64,000 nt of DNA from Rhizobium metallidurans (GTDB taxonomy: Bacteria > Pseudomonadota > Alphaproteobacteria > Rhizobiales > Rhizobiaceae), in contig NZ_JACIDW010000006.1 of the NCBI RefSeq assembly GCF_014196505.1, positions 124,001-188,000 on the forward strand. Direction: 5' to 3'. The notes below the pieces were generated by a model, which saw only the letters and a list, made by a program, of their open reading frames with translations, did not search any database and was not told the DNA's origin. The position numbers and the translations under genes are program-made. Positions 44,633 through 52,622 of this stretch are shown piece after piece (positions within the stretch are counted from its first letter, which is position 1; the number at the start of each line of letters is the position of its first letter).

Positions 44633-44893
44633 ATGAGCAATCGTGAGCTTTCTGACCCGATTACCATGCGTCTGCCTGTTGATGTGCTGGCCGAGATCGA
44701 GCAGATCGCTGGTATCTGCGACAGAAGCAGAAGCTGGGTGTTCGTGCGAGCTCTGAAATCCTATCTCGCGTCGGAAGGCCGCGAAATCATCGAGCTGGAT
44801 CAAGCTCGCAAGGATATCGACGCAGGTTTTGGACATGACCTTGATGACGTGATCGACGAGGTCGATGCCATCGTGAAGGGTGCCGTTGCGTGA
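44633..44893 (+). CDS. Ribbon-helix-helix (CopG/ParD-type) antitoxin
   Basis: An 86-residue antitoxin with an RHH fold: the beta strand ITMRLPVDVLAEIEQIA, then the helix pair ICDRSRSWVFVRALKSYL, followed by a C-terminal acidic helical tail that masks the toxin. GGAGG lies eight bases before the start. Its stop overlaps the GTG start of the ParE-like toxin (GTGA). Confidence 0.9.
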   Translation: MSNRELSDPITMRLPVDVLAEIEQIAGICDRSRSWVFVRALKSYLASEGREIIELDQARKDIDAGFGHDLDDVIDEVDAIVKGAVA

Positions 44894-45231
44894 AGGTCAT
44901 TCTCTCGCCGAAAGCCAGAGAATATGTCACGTCCGAAGCACGTTACCTGAAATCCAAAAGCACACGCGCCGGCCAGCAATTCGCCGACGATCTCAAGCGC
45001 CTGCGACATGATCTTGGCATGTTCCCCCAGATGGGAAAAGCGACCGCTGAGTTGCCGTTCCCGAATGCATTTCGGTTCGTCCTTGGCGCCTATCTTGTCG
45101 ACTACGAAATAAGGGCGGCGCAGATTTTCATCCTCGCGATCCGCCATGGCAGGGAGCGACCGCCGGGCGTTGCTGTCGAGGACGATTTCGATCTTGAAGA
45201 AGCGGACGACAAACCGGATTCCGCTTCTTAG
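44890..45231 (+). CDS. ParE/RelE-type toxin
   Basis: A 113-residue toxin of the RelE/ParE fold: MKVILSPKAREYVTSEARYL, then RLRHDLGMFPQMGKATAELP and the C-terminal sheet FRFVLGAYLVDYEIRAAQIFILAIRHGRERP, with conserved Arg and Tyr residues. ParE members poison DNA gyrase, RelE members cut mRNA; this one looks more like ParE. It has a GTG start. Unlike the vapBC pairs it sits between independent single genes, not inside an operon. Confidence 0.9.
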   Translation: MKVILSPKAREYVTSEARYLKSKSTRAGQQFADDLKRLRHDLGMFPQMGKATAELPFPNAFRFVLGAYLVDYEIRAAQIFILAIRHGRERPPGVAVEDDFDLEEADDKPDSAS

Positions 45232-45242
45232 CTGTGTAACCC

Positions 45243-46082
45243 CTACTGCATCCCCTTCGCGACATAGATCTGCGGCTTCTTCGGCAGCGTGCGGATCGAG
45301 ATGTCGATGCTGTTTGAAGGTGCGTAGACGACGTCGAAGTCGGGGCCGAACATCGAGAGGAAGTTGGCCAGCGGTCGTTGCTGGTGCATTGGCAAGATGA
45401 GCGACGACCGCAGGCGCTTGATGACGCGGCTCATGCTGTCGGCGCCCATGGTGAGGCCGCCGTCGACGGGCACCATGACGACGTCGAGCCGGCCGATCGC
45501 GGTGTATTGGGCGTCGGTCAGTTCATAGTGCAGGTGGCCGAGATGGCCGATGCAGAGCCCCGCGACCTCGAAGATGAAGATCGAATTTCCATCCGGCTGC
45601 GGCGCGCCGTAGCCGCCCCTGATGTCGGTGGTGACGTTGCGGATGTAGGTGTCGCCGACCATGAGGTCGATCTTGGCCTTTTCGCCGGGCACGTCGCTCC
45701 AGCCATGCAGCACTTGTTCGATCGCCGGATCGGGCGTCAGCGTGTAGTGCGAGGAATGAGCGCGGTTCATCGTCGCCACCATCGGCGGCTGCGGTGTCGG
45801 GTACCAGCCGCTGTAATCGGTGGCGATGCTGACGCCGCCGGGTGTCTCGATCAGAAAGGTCGAATGACCGATATAGGTCAGCGTCACGGTCTCATTGTCC
45901 GCCGCGATCGGCACGGCGCCCGAGAAGCTTGCGAATGTCGCCTTGGGAATGGACTGCGCGATCGCCTGGCATTGGCTGACGTTTCGGCGCGCTTCCTGCG
46001 CCTGCGCGGTGCCGGGGCTCAACCAACCGGGCAGCAGGCCCGACAGGATGGTCATTGCGAAGACAAGAAAATGCAGCTTCAT
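45243..46082 (-). CDS. Exported MBL-fold hydrolase (UlaG-like)
   Basis: A 279-residue protein: signal peptide MKLHFLVFAMTILSGLLP...AQAQ, then the fold LTYIGHSTFLIETPGGVSIATDYSGW. The usual HxHxDH motif is reduced to MNRAHSSHYTLTPD, and later come IGHLGHLHYELTD and VMVPVDGG, as in the UlaG group. Periplasmic location is likely. Substrate unknown. Single gene on the minus strand. Confidence 0.85.
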   Translation of the reverse strand: MKLHFLVFAMTILSGLLPGWLSPGTAQAQEARRNVSQCQAIAQSIPKATFASFSGAVPIAADNETVTLTYIGHSTFLIETPGGVSIATDYSGWYPTPQPPMVATMNRAHSSHYTLTPDPAIEQVLHGWSDVPGEKAKIDLMVGDTYIRNVTTDIRGGYGAPQPDGNSIFIFEVAGLCIGHLGHLHYELTDAQYTAIGRLDVVMVPVDGGLTMGADSMSRVIKRLRSSLILPMHQQRPLANFLSMFGPDFDVVYAPSNSIDISIRTLPKKPQIYVAKGMQ

Positions 46083-46195
46083 GCCACGTCCCCAGCGCTT
46101 TCACTGGCAAAAGGATGCGGCAAGGGTCGGCGGCGGTCCAGATCAAATCCCGAAACCGCTGCTCACTTTTCCGTCACTGCGGGGCCATGCCCGGC

Positions 46196-47020
46196 TTAGC
46201 GCCAGAACTCCGGAATGGTCTCCGACAGTCTGGGGCCGAGGCGCAGCGGTGCGATCTTTTCGGCAAGCCCTGTCGCGTCCGAAATCTCCACGCCGACACC
46301 GCAGATGGTGGCGGGGCCGGTGGCGGCCTCCATGCGGCCTTTCGGCATCTTCGAGATGAAGCGGTTGAGCGGCTCTTCCTTGTCCATGCCGAGCGAACTG
46401 TCATAGTCGCCGCACATGCCGGCATCGGAAAGATAGGCGGTGCCGCCGTTCAGGATCTGGTGGTCGGCGGTGGGCACATGGGTGTGGGTGCCGACGACGA
46501 AGGAGGCGCGACCATCGACGAAATGGCCGAAGCACTGCTTCTCGCTGGTGGCTTCGGCGTGGAAGTCGAAGATGATCGCATCGGCCTGCTCCTTCAGCGG
46601 GCAGGCGTCGAGAATGGTTTCGGCCGCCTTGAAGGGATCGTCGAGCTCGGGATGCATGAAGACGCGACCCATGACGTTGGCAACCAGCACGCGGGCGCCG
46701 TTTCGGGCATAGAACAGACCGGAGCCGCGGCCGGGCGTGCCCTGCGGATAGTTGGCGGGGCGCAGGAACTGGTCGTTGCGGCCGGCGAAGGCGACGGCCT
46801 CCTTCTGGTCCCAGACGTGGTTGCCCGTCGTCACGACGTCGGCGCCGGCATTGATGGTCTCGAGAAAGATGTCCTCGGTGATGCCAAAACCGCCGGCGGC
46901 GTTTTCGCCGTTGACGATGACAAAGTCGAGCTTCAGGTCCGATATCAGGCCGGGGAGGCGATCCCAGACCGCCGTGCGTCCCGTCTTGCCGACCATGTCA
47001 CCCAAAAAAAGCAGTCGCAT
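46196..47020 (-). CDS. ymdB: YmdB-like metallophosphoesterase (TIGR00282)
   Basis: A 274-residue phosphodiesterase. Metal ligands are in LFLGDMVGKTGR (D8), VIVNGENAAGGFG, TTGNHVWDQKE and VVGTHTHVPTAD. Bacillus YmdB hydrolyses 2',3'-cyclic nucleotides and affects biofilm and motility decisions. ATG 47020 gives the family start MRLLFLGD. It begins 2 bases after the fthC stop on the same strand, so both are one transcript. Confidence 0.9.
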   Translation of the reverse strand: MRLLFLGDMVGKTGRTAVWDRLPGLISDLKLDFVIVNGENAAGGFGITEDIFLETINAGADVVTTGNHVWDQKEAVAFAGRNDQFLRPANYPQGTPGRGSGLFYARNGARVLVANVMGRVFMHPELDDPFKAAETILDACPLKEQADAIIFDFHAEATSEKQCFGHFVDGRASFVVGTHTHVPTADHQILNGGTAYLSDAGMCGDYDSSLGMDKEEPLNRFISKMPKGRMEAATGPATICGVGVEISDATGLAEKIAPLRLGPRLSETIPEFWR

Positions 47021-47022
47021 TG

Positions 47023-47610
47023 CTATCCAATCCAAGAGGCAAAAAAGCGCAGGCCGCTTTCTGTCAGGATGGCATCCAGGCTTACATCGTGCGGCTCGTC
47101 GGGCACATGTGCCACTTCCTGGCAGTCGAATGCAATGCCGATGAGTTTCGGATGCATGCCTTTTTGCCTGATACGGTCGATCGCGCGGTCATAATGGCCG
47201 GCGCCGTAGCCGATGCGGTGGCCGCGTCTGTCGAAGGCCGACAGCGGCACCAGCAGGATCTCGGGGTCGAGAACCGGCGCGTCGGGGCCGGGACCGGATG
47301 TACCGAAGCCGGTGGAGACCAGTGGCGCGCCATCCACGAGTTCGCGAAAAGCGATGGTCTGGCGGTCGAGAATGGCGGGGACGCAGAGCCTTGCGCCACG
47401 TGCGCGAAACCGCGCCATCAGCGGGCGAAGATCGGCTTCCGAGCGGATCGGCAGGAAGCCGGAGATGATCGTGCCTGGGTCGAAGGCAACGGCCTCGCCG
47501 GCGTGTTCGGCCATGGCAAGGCTCATCGCGGCCCTGGTCTCCGCGGGAATGGCGTCTCGAAGCGCCAGCCTTTCGGCGCGTATCGCGGCCTTGATGTCTT
47601 TCATGTTCAT
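47023..47610 (-). CDS. fthC: 5-formyltetrahydrofolate cyclo-ligase
   Basis: A 195-residue enzyme (YgfA family) that converts 5-formyl-THF to methenyl-THF with ATP in the folate cycle. It has the family signature LSAFDRRGHRIGYGAGHYDRAID near the C-terminus and a typical start MNMKDIKAAIRAERLALRD. Start 47610 follows AAGG. In many proteobacteria this gene follows zapA and the 6S RNA gene; here it is 29 kb away and on the other strand, in front of ymdB as usual. Confidence 0.93.
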   Translation of the reverse strand: MNMKDIKAAIRAERLALRDAIPAETRAAMSLAMAEHAGEAVAFDPGTIISGFLPIRSEADLRPLMARFRARGARLCVPAILDRQTIAFRELVDGAPLVSTGFGTSGPGPDAPVLDPEILLVPLSAFDRRGHRIGYGAGHYDRAIDRIRQKGMHPKLIGIAFDCQEVAHVPDEPHDVSLDAILTESGLRFFASWIG

Positions 47611-47706
47611 GGTGTCCGCCTTGCTCTTTTGGCGGGACAATAGAACGCACGGCGCGCAATGCAACGCGCGTATGCAAATGCAACGCGCGAATGCGACGTT
47701 CGTGCG

Positions 47707-48597
47707 TCAGGCCGCCGGCTGTGTCGCGAGCGCGTGGATGGTTTCCTCGAAGAGTGGCAGTCCGCCCGGCTGCCAGCCCAGCGCCTGCAGCTTGGTCGTG
47801 TCCATCGGCGTCAGCAGCGACTTGTCGGCGGCTACAGGCAGGCGGTTGGCGCAATCGTGCTCCCAGCGGATCGGCTCGAGGATGTCCCAGGTGTCGAGCG
47901 CGAGATCGGAGACGTTGAAGGTCTCGCCGGAGATGCGACCGGCATCGGCCTCGAGCATGACGCGCACTGCCTTGCCGACATCCTGGCCGTGCACTTCGGT
48001 TCCTGCCCGTGCGGGGATCGGCCGGCCGCTCAGATAGTCGCCGAACAGCTTGTCCCATTTGTTGGGACGCAGATTGCCGTAGACACCGGTAAGCCGCAGG
48101 CTGGCGGTCGCGAAGCCTGGGGCGGCCAGATGCGCCAGGCTGCGCTCGGCGTCGAGCTTGGTCTGGCCGTAGAGCGTTTCCGGCTTCTCCTGCGTCGCCT
48201 CGGTCAGCGTGGTTCCCGGCGGGTGCTCGCCATAGGCCGCGCGACTGGAGATGAAAATGCAGCGGCGCGTGCCGGCGCGCTTGGCGGCCTCGAACAGACG
48301 CACGGTGCCATCGAGATTGAAGCGCCTGAAGGTCTCGGGATCATCGCCTTCGCCGCCGCGATATTTGCCGGGCGCATGGTGAAATGCGGCATGAACGAAG
48401 AAATAGGCGTCGTCGAAGGCCTCGATGTGGTCCTTTTCGGGGTCGAGCGACAGGGGCGCGAAATCGACGGGGCGGGAGAAGGCGCGCGGCAGCGGGGCGT
48501 GGCGGCCACCGATGATGACCGAATATCCGGCTGCAAGCAGTTCCTCGACGATATAGCGACCGACAAGTCCTGTTCCACCCGATACCAGTACCTTCAT
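47707..48597 (-). CDS. sqdC: NAD(P)-dependent oxidoreductase, SqdC-like (sulfolipid operon)
   Basis: A 296-residue short-chain-dehydrogenase-like protein of the extended type: SGGTGLVGRYIVEELLAAGYSV (Rossmann), IFISSRAAYGEHPPG and YGQTKLDAE (the YxxxK pair). By context it is the third gene of the sqdB-sqdD-sqdC order known in Rhodobacter and rhizobia, where SqdC is a reductase required for sulfolipid. ATG 48597 overlaps the sqdD stop (ATGA). Confidence 0.82.
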   Translation of the reverse strand: MKVLVSGGTGLVGRYIVEELLAAGYSVIIGGRHAPLPRAFSRPVDFAPLSLDPEKDHIEAFDDAYFFVHAAFHHAPGKYRGGEGDDPETFRRFNLDGTVRLFEAAKRAGTRRCIFISSRAAYGEHPPGTTLTEATQEKPETLYGQTKLDAERSLAHLAAPGFATASLRLTGVYGNLRPNKWDKLFGDYLSGRPIPARAGTEVHGQDVGKAVRVMLEADAGRISGETFNVSDLALDTWDILEPIRWEHDCANRLPVAADKSLLTPMDTTKLQALGWQPGGLPLFEETIHALATQPAA

Positions 48598-49412
48598 GCT
48601 GCCCCTTTCGGATTGGCCATGGCCGATATGTCCGGCACGTCCTTGCCCGTATGGAATGCCTGCCATAGGTCGATCAGGGGCCGCAGGCTTTCCGCCTTCG
48701 GATGATCTGTTTCCCATGGCTTTTCATACTGGTAGTGCAGGATGGAAATACTGTTCCAGTCCCAAAGCGCAGGCATGGTAAACCAGACATATTGTAGCAT
48801 GTTGAAATAAACAGGTAGACCATGCCATTCCGGGAAAAACGCCTGCAGGAAGGTCTGGTCGGTGCGTTTCCACAGGATTTCCGGCTGGTCGAGCCGCTCC
48901 AGCATGGCGCTGAATGTTTCCTTCGATGGCTTTGCGACGAAGACGCCGGAGTTCATGCGGTGAAAGTCGGCGAGCGATTCGTAGACGTTGGGCGCGGCGG
49001 AGAATTCGGGGTAGGCGAACAGCCGGTCGATATTGCGCAGCACGATGGCATCGGCGTCGATGAAGACGCAGGTCGTGTATTCGGTCAGTTCCCAGAGGCG
49101 CAGCTTGCAGAAATTGTCGAGCGGCGAGTGGAACAGCGGCTTGCGGCCCTTGGTGAAGGGGGCTGCGGCGTGGAGTTTTCCGCGCGCATGGCGTTCGTTG
49201 AAGGCGTCCGACAGCGGCAGGTGTTCGACGGGGACGAGGCGGCAGCCGAGGGTGTTCAAGGGTTCGAGGTCAGCGTCGGTGACGCCGCCGGTGTGGAGGA
49301 CGACGATGTCGGCGGTGGTGCGGGTCACCTTGAGCGAGCGGGCGAGCGCGGTGGCGCCCATGGCGTAGTCGGCATTGGTGACGAGAGTGACGTAGGCGTT
49401 GGGGGAGGTCAT
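48594..49412 (-). CDS. sqdD: Glycosyltransferase family 8, SqdD-like
   Basis: A 272-residue glycogenin-like glycosyltransferase. The DxD metal motif is in FIDADAIVLRN (D119/D121), with YVTLVTNADYAMGATALARSL at the N-terminus and HRMNSGVFVAKPS later. In Rhodobacter SqdD is the sulfoquinovosyl transferase candidate that adds sulfoquinovose to diacylglycerol. It sits between sqdB and sqdC, but a RIME1 element of about 170 bases lies between it and sqdB. Confidence 0.82.
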   Translation of the reverse strand: MTSPNAYVTLVTNADYAMGATALARSLKVTRTTADIVVLHTGGVTDADLEPLNTLGCRLVPVEHLPLSDAFNERHARGKLHAAAPFTKGRKPLFHSPLDNFCKLRLWELTEYTTCVFIDADAIVLRNIDRLFAYPEFSAAPNVYESLADFHRMNSGVFVAKPSKETFSAMLERLDQPEILWKRTDQTFLQAFFPEWHGLPVYFNMLQYVWFTMPALWDWNSISILHYQYEKPWETDHPKAESLRPLIDLWQAFHTGKDVPDISAMANPKGAA

Positions 49413-49481
49413 GGTGCGTGGGTCTCCAGGCGGAAGGTTGTATTGGCCTTCGCTTGCCGCTCAGGCCGCTCGGAATGCCTC

Positions 49482-49651
49482 GCCCCCCTCATCGCCTCGC
49501 TGGCGCTCCGGCACTTCTCCCCGTCGGGGAGAAGTGGCAGGTGGCGAGCATCGCCGCCTATCGCAGGAACTGAACGGGTGATTTGTGCCAAGTGGGTGCA
49601 ACGAGTCTCTTCTCCCCAACGGGGAGAAGGTGCCGGCAGGCGGATGAGGGG
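49482..49651. repeat. RIME1-type rhizobial intergenic palindromic element
   Basis: Two palindromes, CTTCTCCCC-GTC-GGGGAGAAG (49513-49533 region) and CTTCTCCCC-AAC-GGGGAGAAG (49610-49629 region), are bounded by outer inverted ends that read CCCCCCTCATC and GATGAGGGGGC. This is the known layout of Rhizobium-specific intergenic mosaic element 1. It lies between sqdB and sqdD and may form a stable RNA structure in the operon transcript. Confidence 0.82.
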
Positions 49652-49686
49652 GCTCCGGGCTCTGGGTTTTCCTTGTCGCGCGCCCC

Positions 49687-50907
49687 TCACGACACCGACT
49701 TCAATCGTTTCCCCTCGGGGTCGTGGTTGATGGTCGGCGCGATATCCCGCGTCCAGGCCGACACCGCCGGCACGCGGCTGCGGTCGACGCGATAGGCGAA
49801 CTTCCTGGCGACATCGACGATCTCGCCCATCAGCCCCGTTTTCAGCGTGATCGGATCGAGGCCGAGATCGCGGAACTTGTCGTTTTTCACGATCAGCTCG
49901 TTCTCCGGCGCTTCCTTGCGCGGATTGGGCAGCCAGGCGATCTCGGCGCCGGTGAGCTTCGAAATCATCTCGGCGAGGTCGCGGACGCGGTGGGTTTCGG
50001 TCATCTGGTTGAAGATCTCGACGCGCGCGCCGCGGGCCGGCGGGTTCTTCAGCGCCAGCTCGATGCAGCGCACGGAATCCTGGATGTGAATGAAGGCGCG
50101 CGTCTGGCCACCGGTGCCGTGGACGGTCAGCGGGTAGCCGATCGCGGCCTGGATCAGGAAGCGGTTCAGAACGGTGCCGTAGTCGCCGTCATAATCGAAG
50201 CGGTTGACCAATTGCTCGTGCCGGCGGGTCTGTTCGGTGTGGGTGCCCCAGACGATGCCCTGGTGCAGGTCGGTGATCCTGAGGCCATCGTTCTTGGCGT
50301 AGAAATGGAAGAGCGTCTGATCCAGGCACTTGGTCATGTGGTAGATGGAGCCCGGATTGGCGGGATAGAGGATTTCCTGGCTCACCGTCTCGCCGCTGGT
50401 CGTCTCGATGCCGACGGGGAGGTAGCCCTCGGGGATGGCGGCGCCGACCGTCGAATAGCCGTAGACGCCCATGGTGCCCAGGTGGATCAGATGCGCGTCG
50501 AGCTGCAGTTCGACCAGCGCGTTCAGGAGATTGTGGGTGGCGTTGATGTTGTTGTTGACCGTGTAGTTCTTGTGGCGGTCGCTCTTCATCGAATAGGGCG
50601 CGGCGCGCTGCTCGGCGAAATGGATGATGGCGTCGGGACGGTTTTCGGCAAGCCACTTCTTCAGGAGCTCGTAATCCCTGGCAAGATCGATCAGGTTGAA
50701 GTGTATGCGGCGGCCGGTCTCGGCGTGCCAGATGCGCGTGCGCTCCTGGATCGAGTCCATCGGGGTGAGCGACTGGACGCCGAGTTCGGTGTCGATCCAG
50801 CGTCTGGAGAGGTTGTCGAGGATGTGAACATCGTGGCCGGCGTCCGACAGATGCAATGATGTTGGCCAGCCGATAAATCCATCTCCGCCCATCACCGCAA
50901 TCTTCAT
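49687..50907 (-). CDS. sqdB: UDP-sulfoquinovose synthase
   Basis: A 406-residue epimerase-like enzyme that converts UDP-glucose and sulfite to UDP-sulfoquinovose, the head-group donor for the sulfolipid SQDG. The family hallmark RRWIDTELGVQSLTPMDSI (35-53) is exact. The Rossmann motif is GGDGFIGWPTSLHL, and YHMTKCLDQ carries the catalytic Tyr-Lys. SQDG replaces phospholipid when phosphate is short. It is the first gene of the sqdBDC set, divergent from ybgC. Confidence 0.96.
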   Translation of the reverse strand: MKIAVMGGDGFIGWPTSLHLSDAGHDVHILDNLSRRWIDTELGVQSLTPMDSIQERTRIWHAETGRRIHFNLIDLARDYELLKKWLAENRPDAIIHFAEQRAAPYSMKSDRHKNYTVNNNINATHNLLNALVELQLDAHLIHLGTMGVYGYSTVGAAIPEGYLPVGIETTSGETVSQEILYPANPGSIYHMTKCLDQTLFHFYAKNDGLRITDLHQGIVWGTHTEQTRRHEQLVNRFDYDGDYGTVLNRFLIQAAIGYPLTVHGTGGQTRAFIHIQDSVRCIELALKNPPARGARVEIFNQMTETHRVRDLAEMISKLTGAEIAWLPNPRKEAPENELIVKNDKFRDLGLDPITLKTGLMGEIVDVARKFAYRVDRSRVPAVSAWTRDIAPTINHDPEGKRLKSVS

Positions 50908-51026
50908 TGTGTCGTCTCCTTGTTGGCCTTCGCTATCGAGGATTACTTAGAAAGCGTGACAATTGTTCAATGCTTGCAAGGCGGAATGTCTTCAGCCAAA
51001 GAGGGCGCGCGACTTTGGAGAAAATT

Positions 51027-51485
51027 ATGGCGGACGGTGTGCATTCGATCTCTCATTCGATCTCGGGCGAACTGACGGAAGCGGGTCATCGCCTGCTGCA
51101 GCGGGTCTATTACGAGGACACCGACTTCTCCGGTCTCGTCTACCACGCCCGCTATCTGCACTTCCTCGAACGCGGCCGCACCGACTATCTGCGCTGCCTT
51201 GGCGTCGAGCAGCGCGAGCTGATCAGCGCCGACGAGGAGGGGCTCGTCTTCGTCGTCCACCGCATGGAGATCGACTTCAAGTCGCCGGCGCGCATGGACG
51301 ATATCCTGACGGTGACGACGCGCACGGAAAAGGCCGGCGGCGCCAAGATGGTGCTGGCGCAGGAGATCCGCCGCGACGACACGCTCTTGATCGCCGCCAA
51401 GGTGATCATCGCCGTCATCAACGCCAGCGGCCGCCCTCGGCGGTTGCCGGAGGGGCTGGCGAGGCAGATGATGATCGAGGTCTGA
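51027..51485 (+). CDS. ybgC: Tol-Pal-associated acyl-CoA thioesterase YbgC
   Basis: A 152-residue hot-dog-fold thioesterase that acts on acyl-CoA or acyl-ACP and is linked to the Tol-Pal complex. It has LQRVYYEDTDFSGLVYHARYL, with catalytic D in YYEDTD, and FLERGRTDYLRCLG. The ATG at 51027 follows GGAG by seven bases. The gene is normally directly before tolQ; here a Phd/VapC cassette and 358 bases of intergenic DNA separate them. Confidence 0.94.
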   Translation: MADGVHSISHSISGELTEAGHRLLQRVYYEDTDFSGLVYHARYLHFLERGRTDYLRCLGVEQRELISADEEGLVFVVHRMEIDFKSPARMDDILTVTTRTEKAGGAKMVLAQEIRRDDTLLIAAKVIIAVINASGRPRRLPEGLARQMMIEV

Positions 51486-51554
51486 CGTCGGCGGTTCGTT
51501 GAAATTTCTCGAGCGGACTGCTATGTAGTTACTTGTGGTCACACTGAGGTCTCG

Positions 51555-51818
51555 ATGACGACAGTTACGCTTCGCGATGCAAAGGCAACTTTCTCCAGTC
51601 TCGTCGATGAAGCGATGAGCGGCGAGTTCGTGACGATTACTCGGCACGGAAAGCCGGTCGCCGCTATCGTTTCGCTTGAAGCGGCGGAGGAGGCGAAGAA
51701 GGCGCTTGCCAGGGCGAAGCTCAATCTTGGCGACTATCTGATGTCATTTCCCGGCGGTCTCGACGATGACCTCGATCTGCATCGGAATACGTCCGGCATG
51801 CGTGATGTCGAGCTGTGA
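51555..51818 (+). CDS. Phd/YefM-type antitoxin (between ybgC and tolQ)
   Basis: An 87-residue antitoxin with the Phd N-terminal domain: MTTVTLRDAKATFSSLVDEAMSGEFVTITRHGKPVAAIVSL (in outline; DEAMSGEFVTITRHGKP is diagnostic). The C-terminal tail is acidic (DDDLDLHRNTSG). Its stop overlaps the GTG start of the toxin. It lies 69 bases after ybgC. Confidence 0.92.
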   Translation: MTTVTLRDAKATFSSLVDEAMSGEFVTITRHGKPVAAIVSLEAAEEAKKALARAKLNLGDYLMSFPGGLDDDLDLHRNTSGMRDVEL

Positions 51819-52264
51819 CCGGTTACCTGCTCGATACAAACGTCATCTCGCTGTTCGCGCCCGGTCGGCCGGCAATCTCACCCGGCCTTCGAGACTGGAT
51901 ATTTGAACGGGGTGCCGAAGGAGCGCTCTATCTCTCGGCCATAACCATCGCCGAAATCCAACGCGGTATCAAAAAGCTGGAACGCAAAGGCGCTGATGCG
52001 AGGGCCGCCAAGCTCGCGGAATGGCTTTCCGGATTGATTGGTCAGTTCGGCGATCACGTTCTGGCTGTCGACGCGGATATCGCGATGGCGGCCGGTACGA
52101 TCGAGGAGCAGGCAGAGGCAGGTGGGCAAAGGCCGGGCTTGGCTGACGTGCTGATCGCGGCAACGGCTTCGGTGCGCAATCTGACGGTGGTCACGTCGAA
52201 TGTCCGTCATTTCGCGCCGTTGGGCGTGATCGTGCTCAGCCCTGACGACATGGCAGCTTTCTGA
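51815..52264 (+). CDS. VapC/FitB-type PIN-domain toxin (between ybgC and tolQ)
   Basis: A 149-residue PIN-domain ribonuclease: D7 in GYLLDTNVISLF, E47 in TIAEIQRGI, D111 in GLADVLIAATA, and N129 in VVTSNVRHF where Asp/Asn is usual. It is a full-length member of the group paired with Phd antitoxins. It has a GTG start and lies before the tolQ promoter region. Confidence 0.92.
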   Translation: MTGYLLDTNVISLFAPGRPAISPGLRDWIFERGAEGALYLSAITIAEIQRGIKKLERKGADARAAKLAEWLSGLIGQFGDHVLAVDADIAMAAGTIEEQAEAGGQRPGLADVLIAATASVRNLTVVTSNVRHFAPLGVIVLSPDDMAAF

Positions 52265-52622
52265 AAACGCTGCTTGCAAAAACATGACTTTCATGTGAAG
52301 GAATTGCCGCGCGCAAGATTTGTGCGGTTTTGGTCATCGATTAGAGATCTGGCCAAGTATTCCAAGGGATCATCCTCTCGCCAATAGTCAGCCTTTTATG
52401 ATCCGGCGCTAACGAACTATTAACGATAATAGTGTCTTACTCGGATTGTCAGAGTTTGTGCGGTGCACGCCTTCCTTTGACCAAATTTGACGGCAAGGAA
52501 GGCGGATAAGAGCTTGGAAGCTTGACCAAGGCTTTAGGCGGCGGCAGCCAGACATATCTTGCGAGATCATTTTGTGCCGCCCGGTCAAGTGCCGGGCGTT
52601 TGGATTCGGGGATTTTGGATCA
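52265..52622. other. 358-base intergenic region before tolQ
   Basis: No gene seen. It should hold the promoter of the tolQRAB operon, displaced from ybgC by the TA cassette. A near-match CtrA box is at 52409-52423. A possible upstream stretch of T and A (acgataatagtgtc) follows it. Confidence 0.5.
52409..52423. promoter_or_regulatory. CtrA-like box upstream of tolQ
   Basis: CTAA-N7-TTAA, one mismatch to the TTAA-N7-TTAA consensus, 200 bases before tolQ. A TTAACCAT half-site also lies 73 bases before pal. Both are weak evidence for cell-cycle control. Confidence 0.35.

Noticed and set aside
45243..46082. Treating the second MBL protein as part of the ECF regulon
   Set aside because: No GGGAATAA-N16-TCTA element was seen upstream of it, and it is a single gene of a different MBL subgroup.
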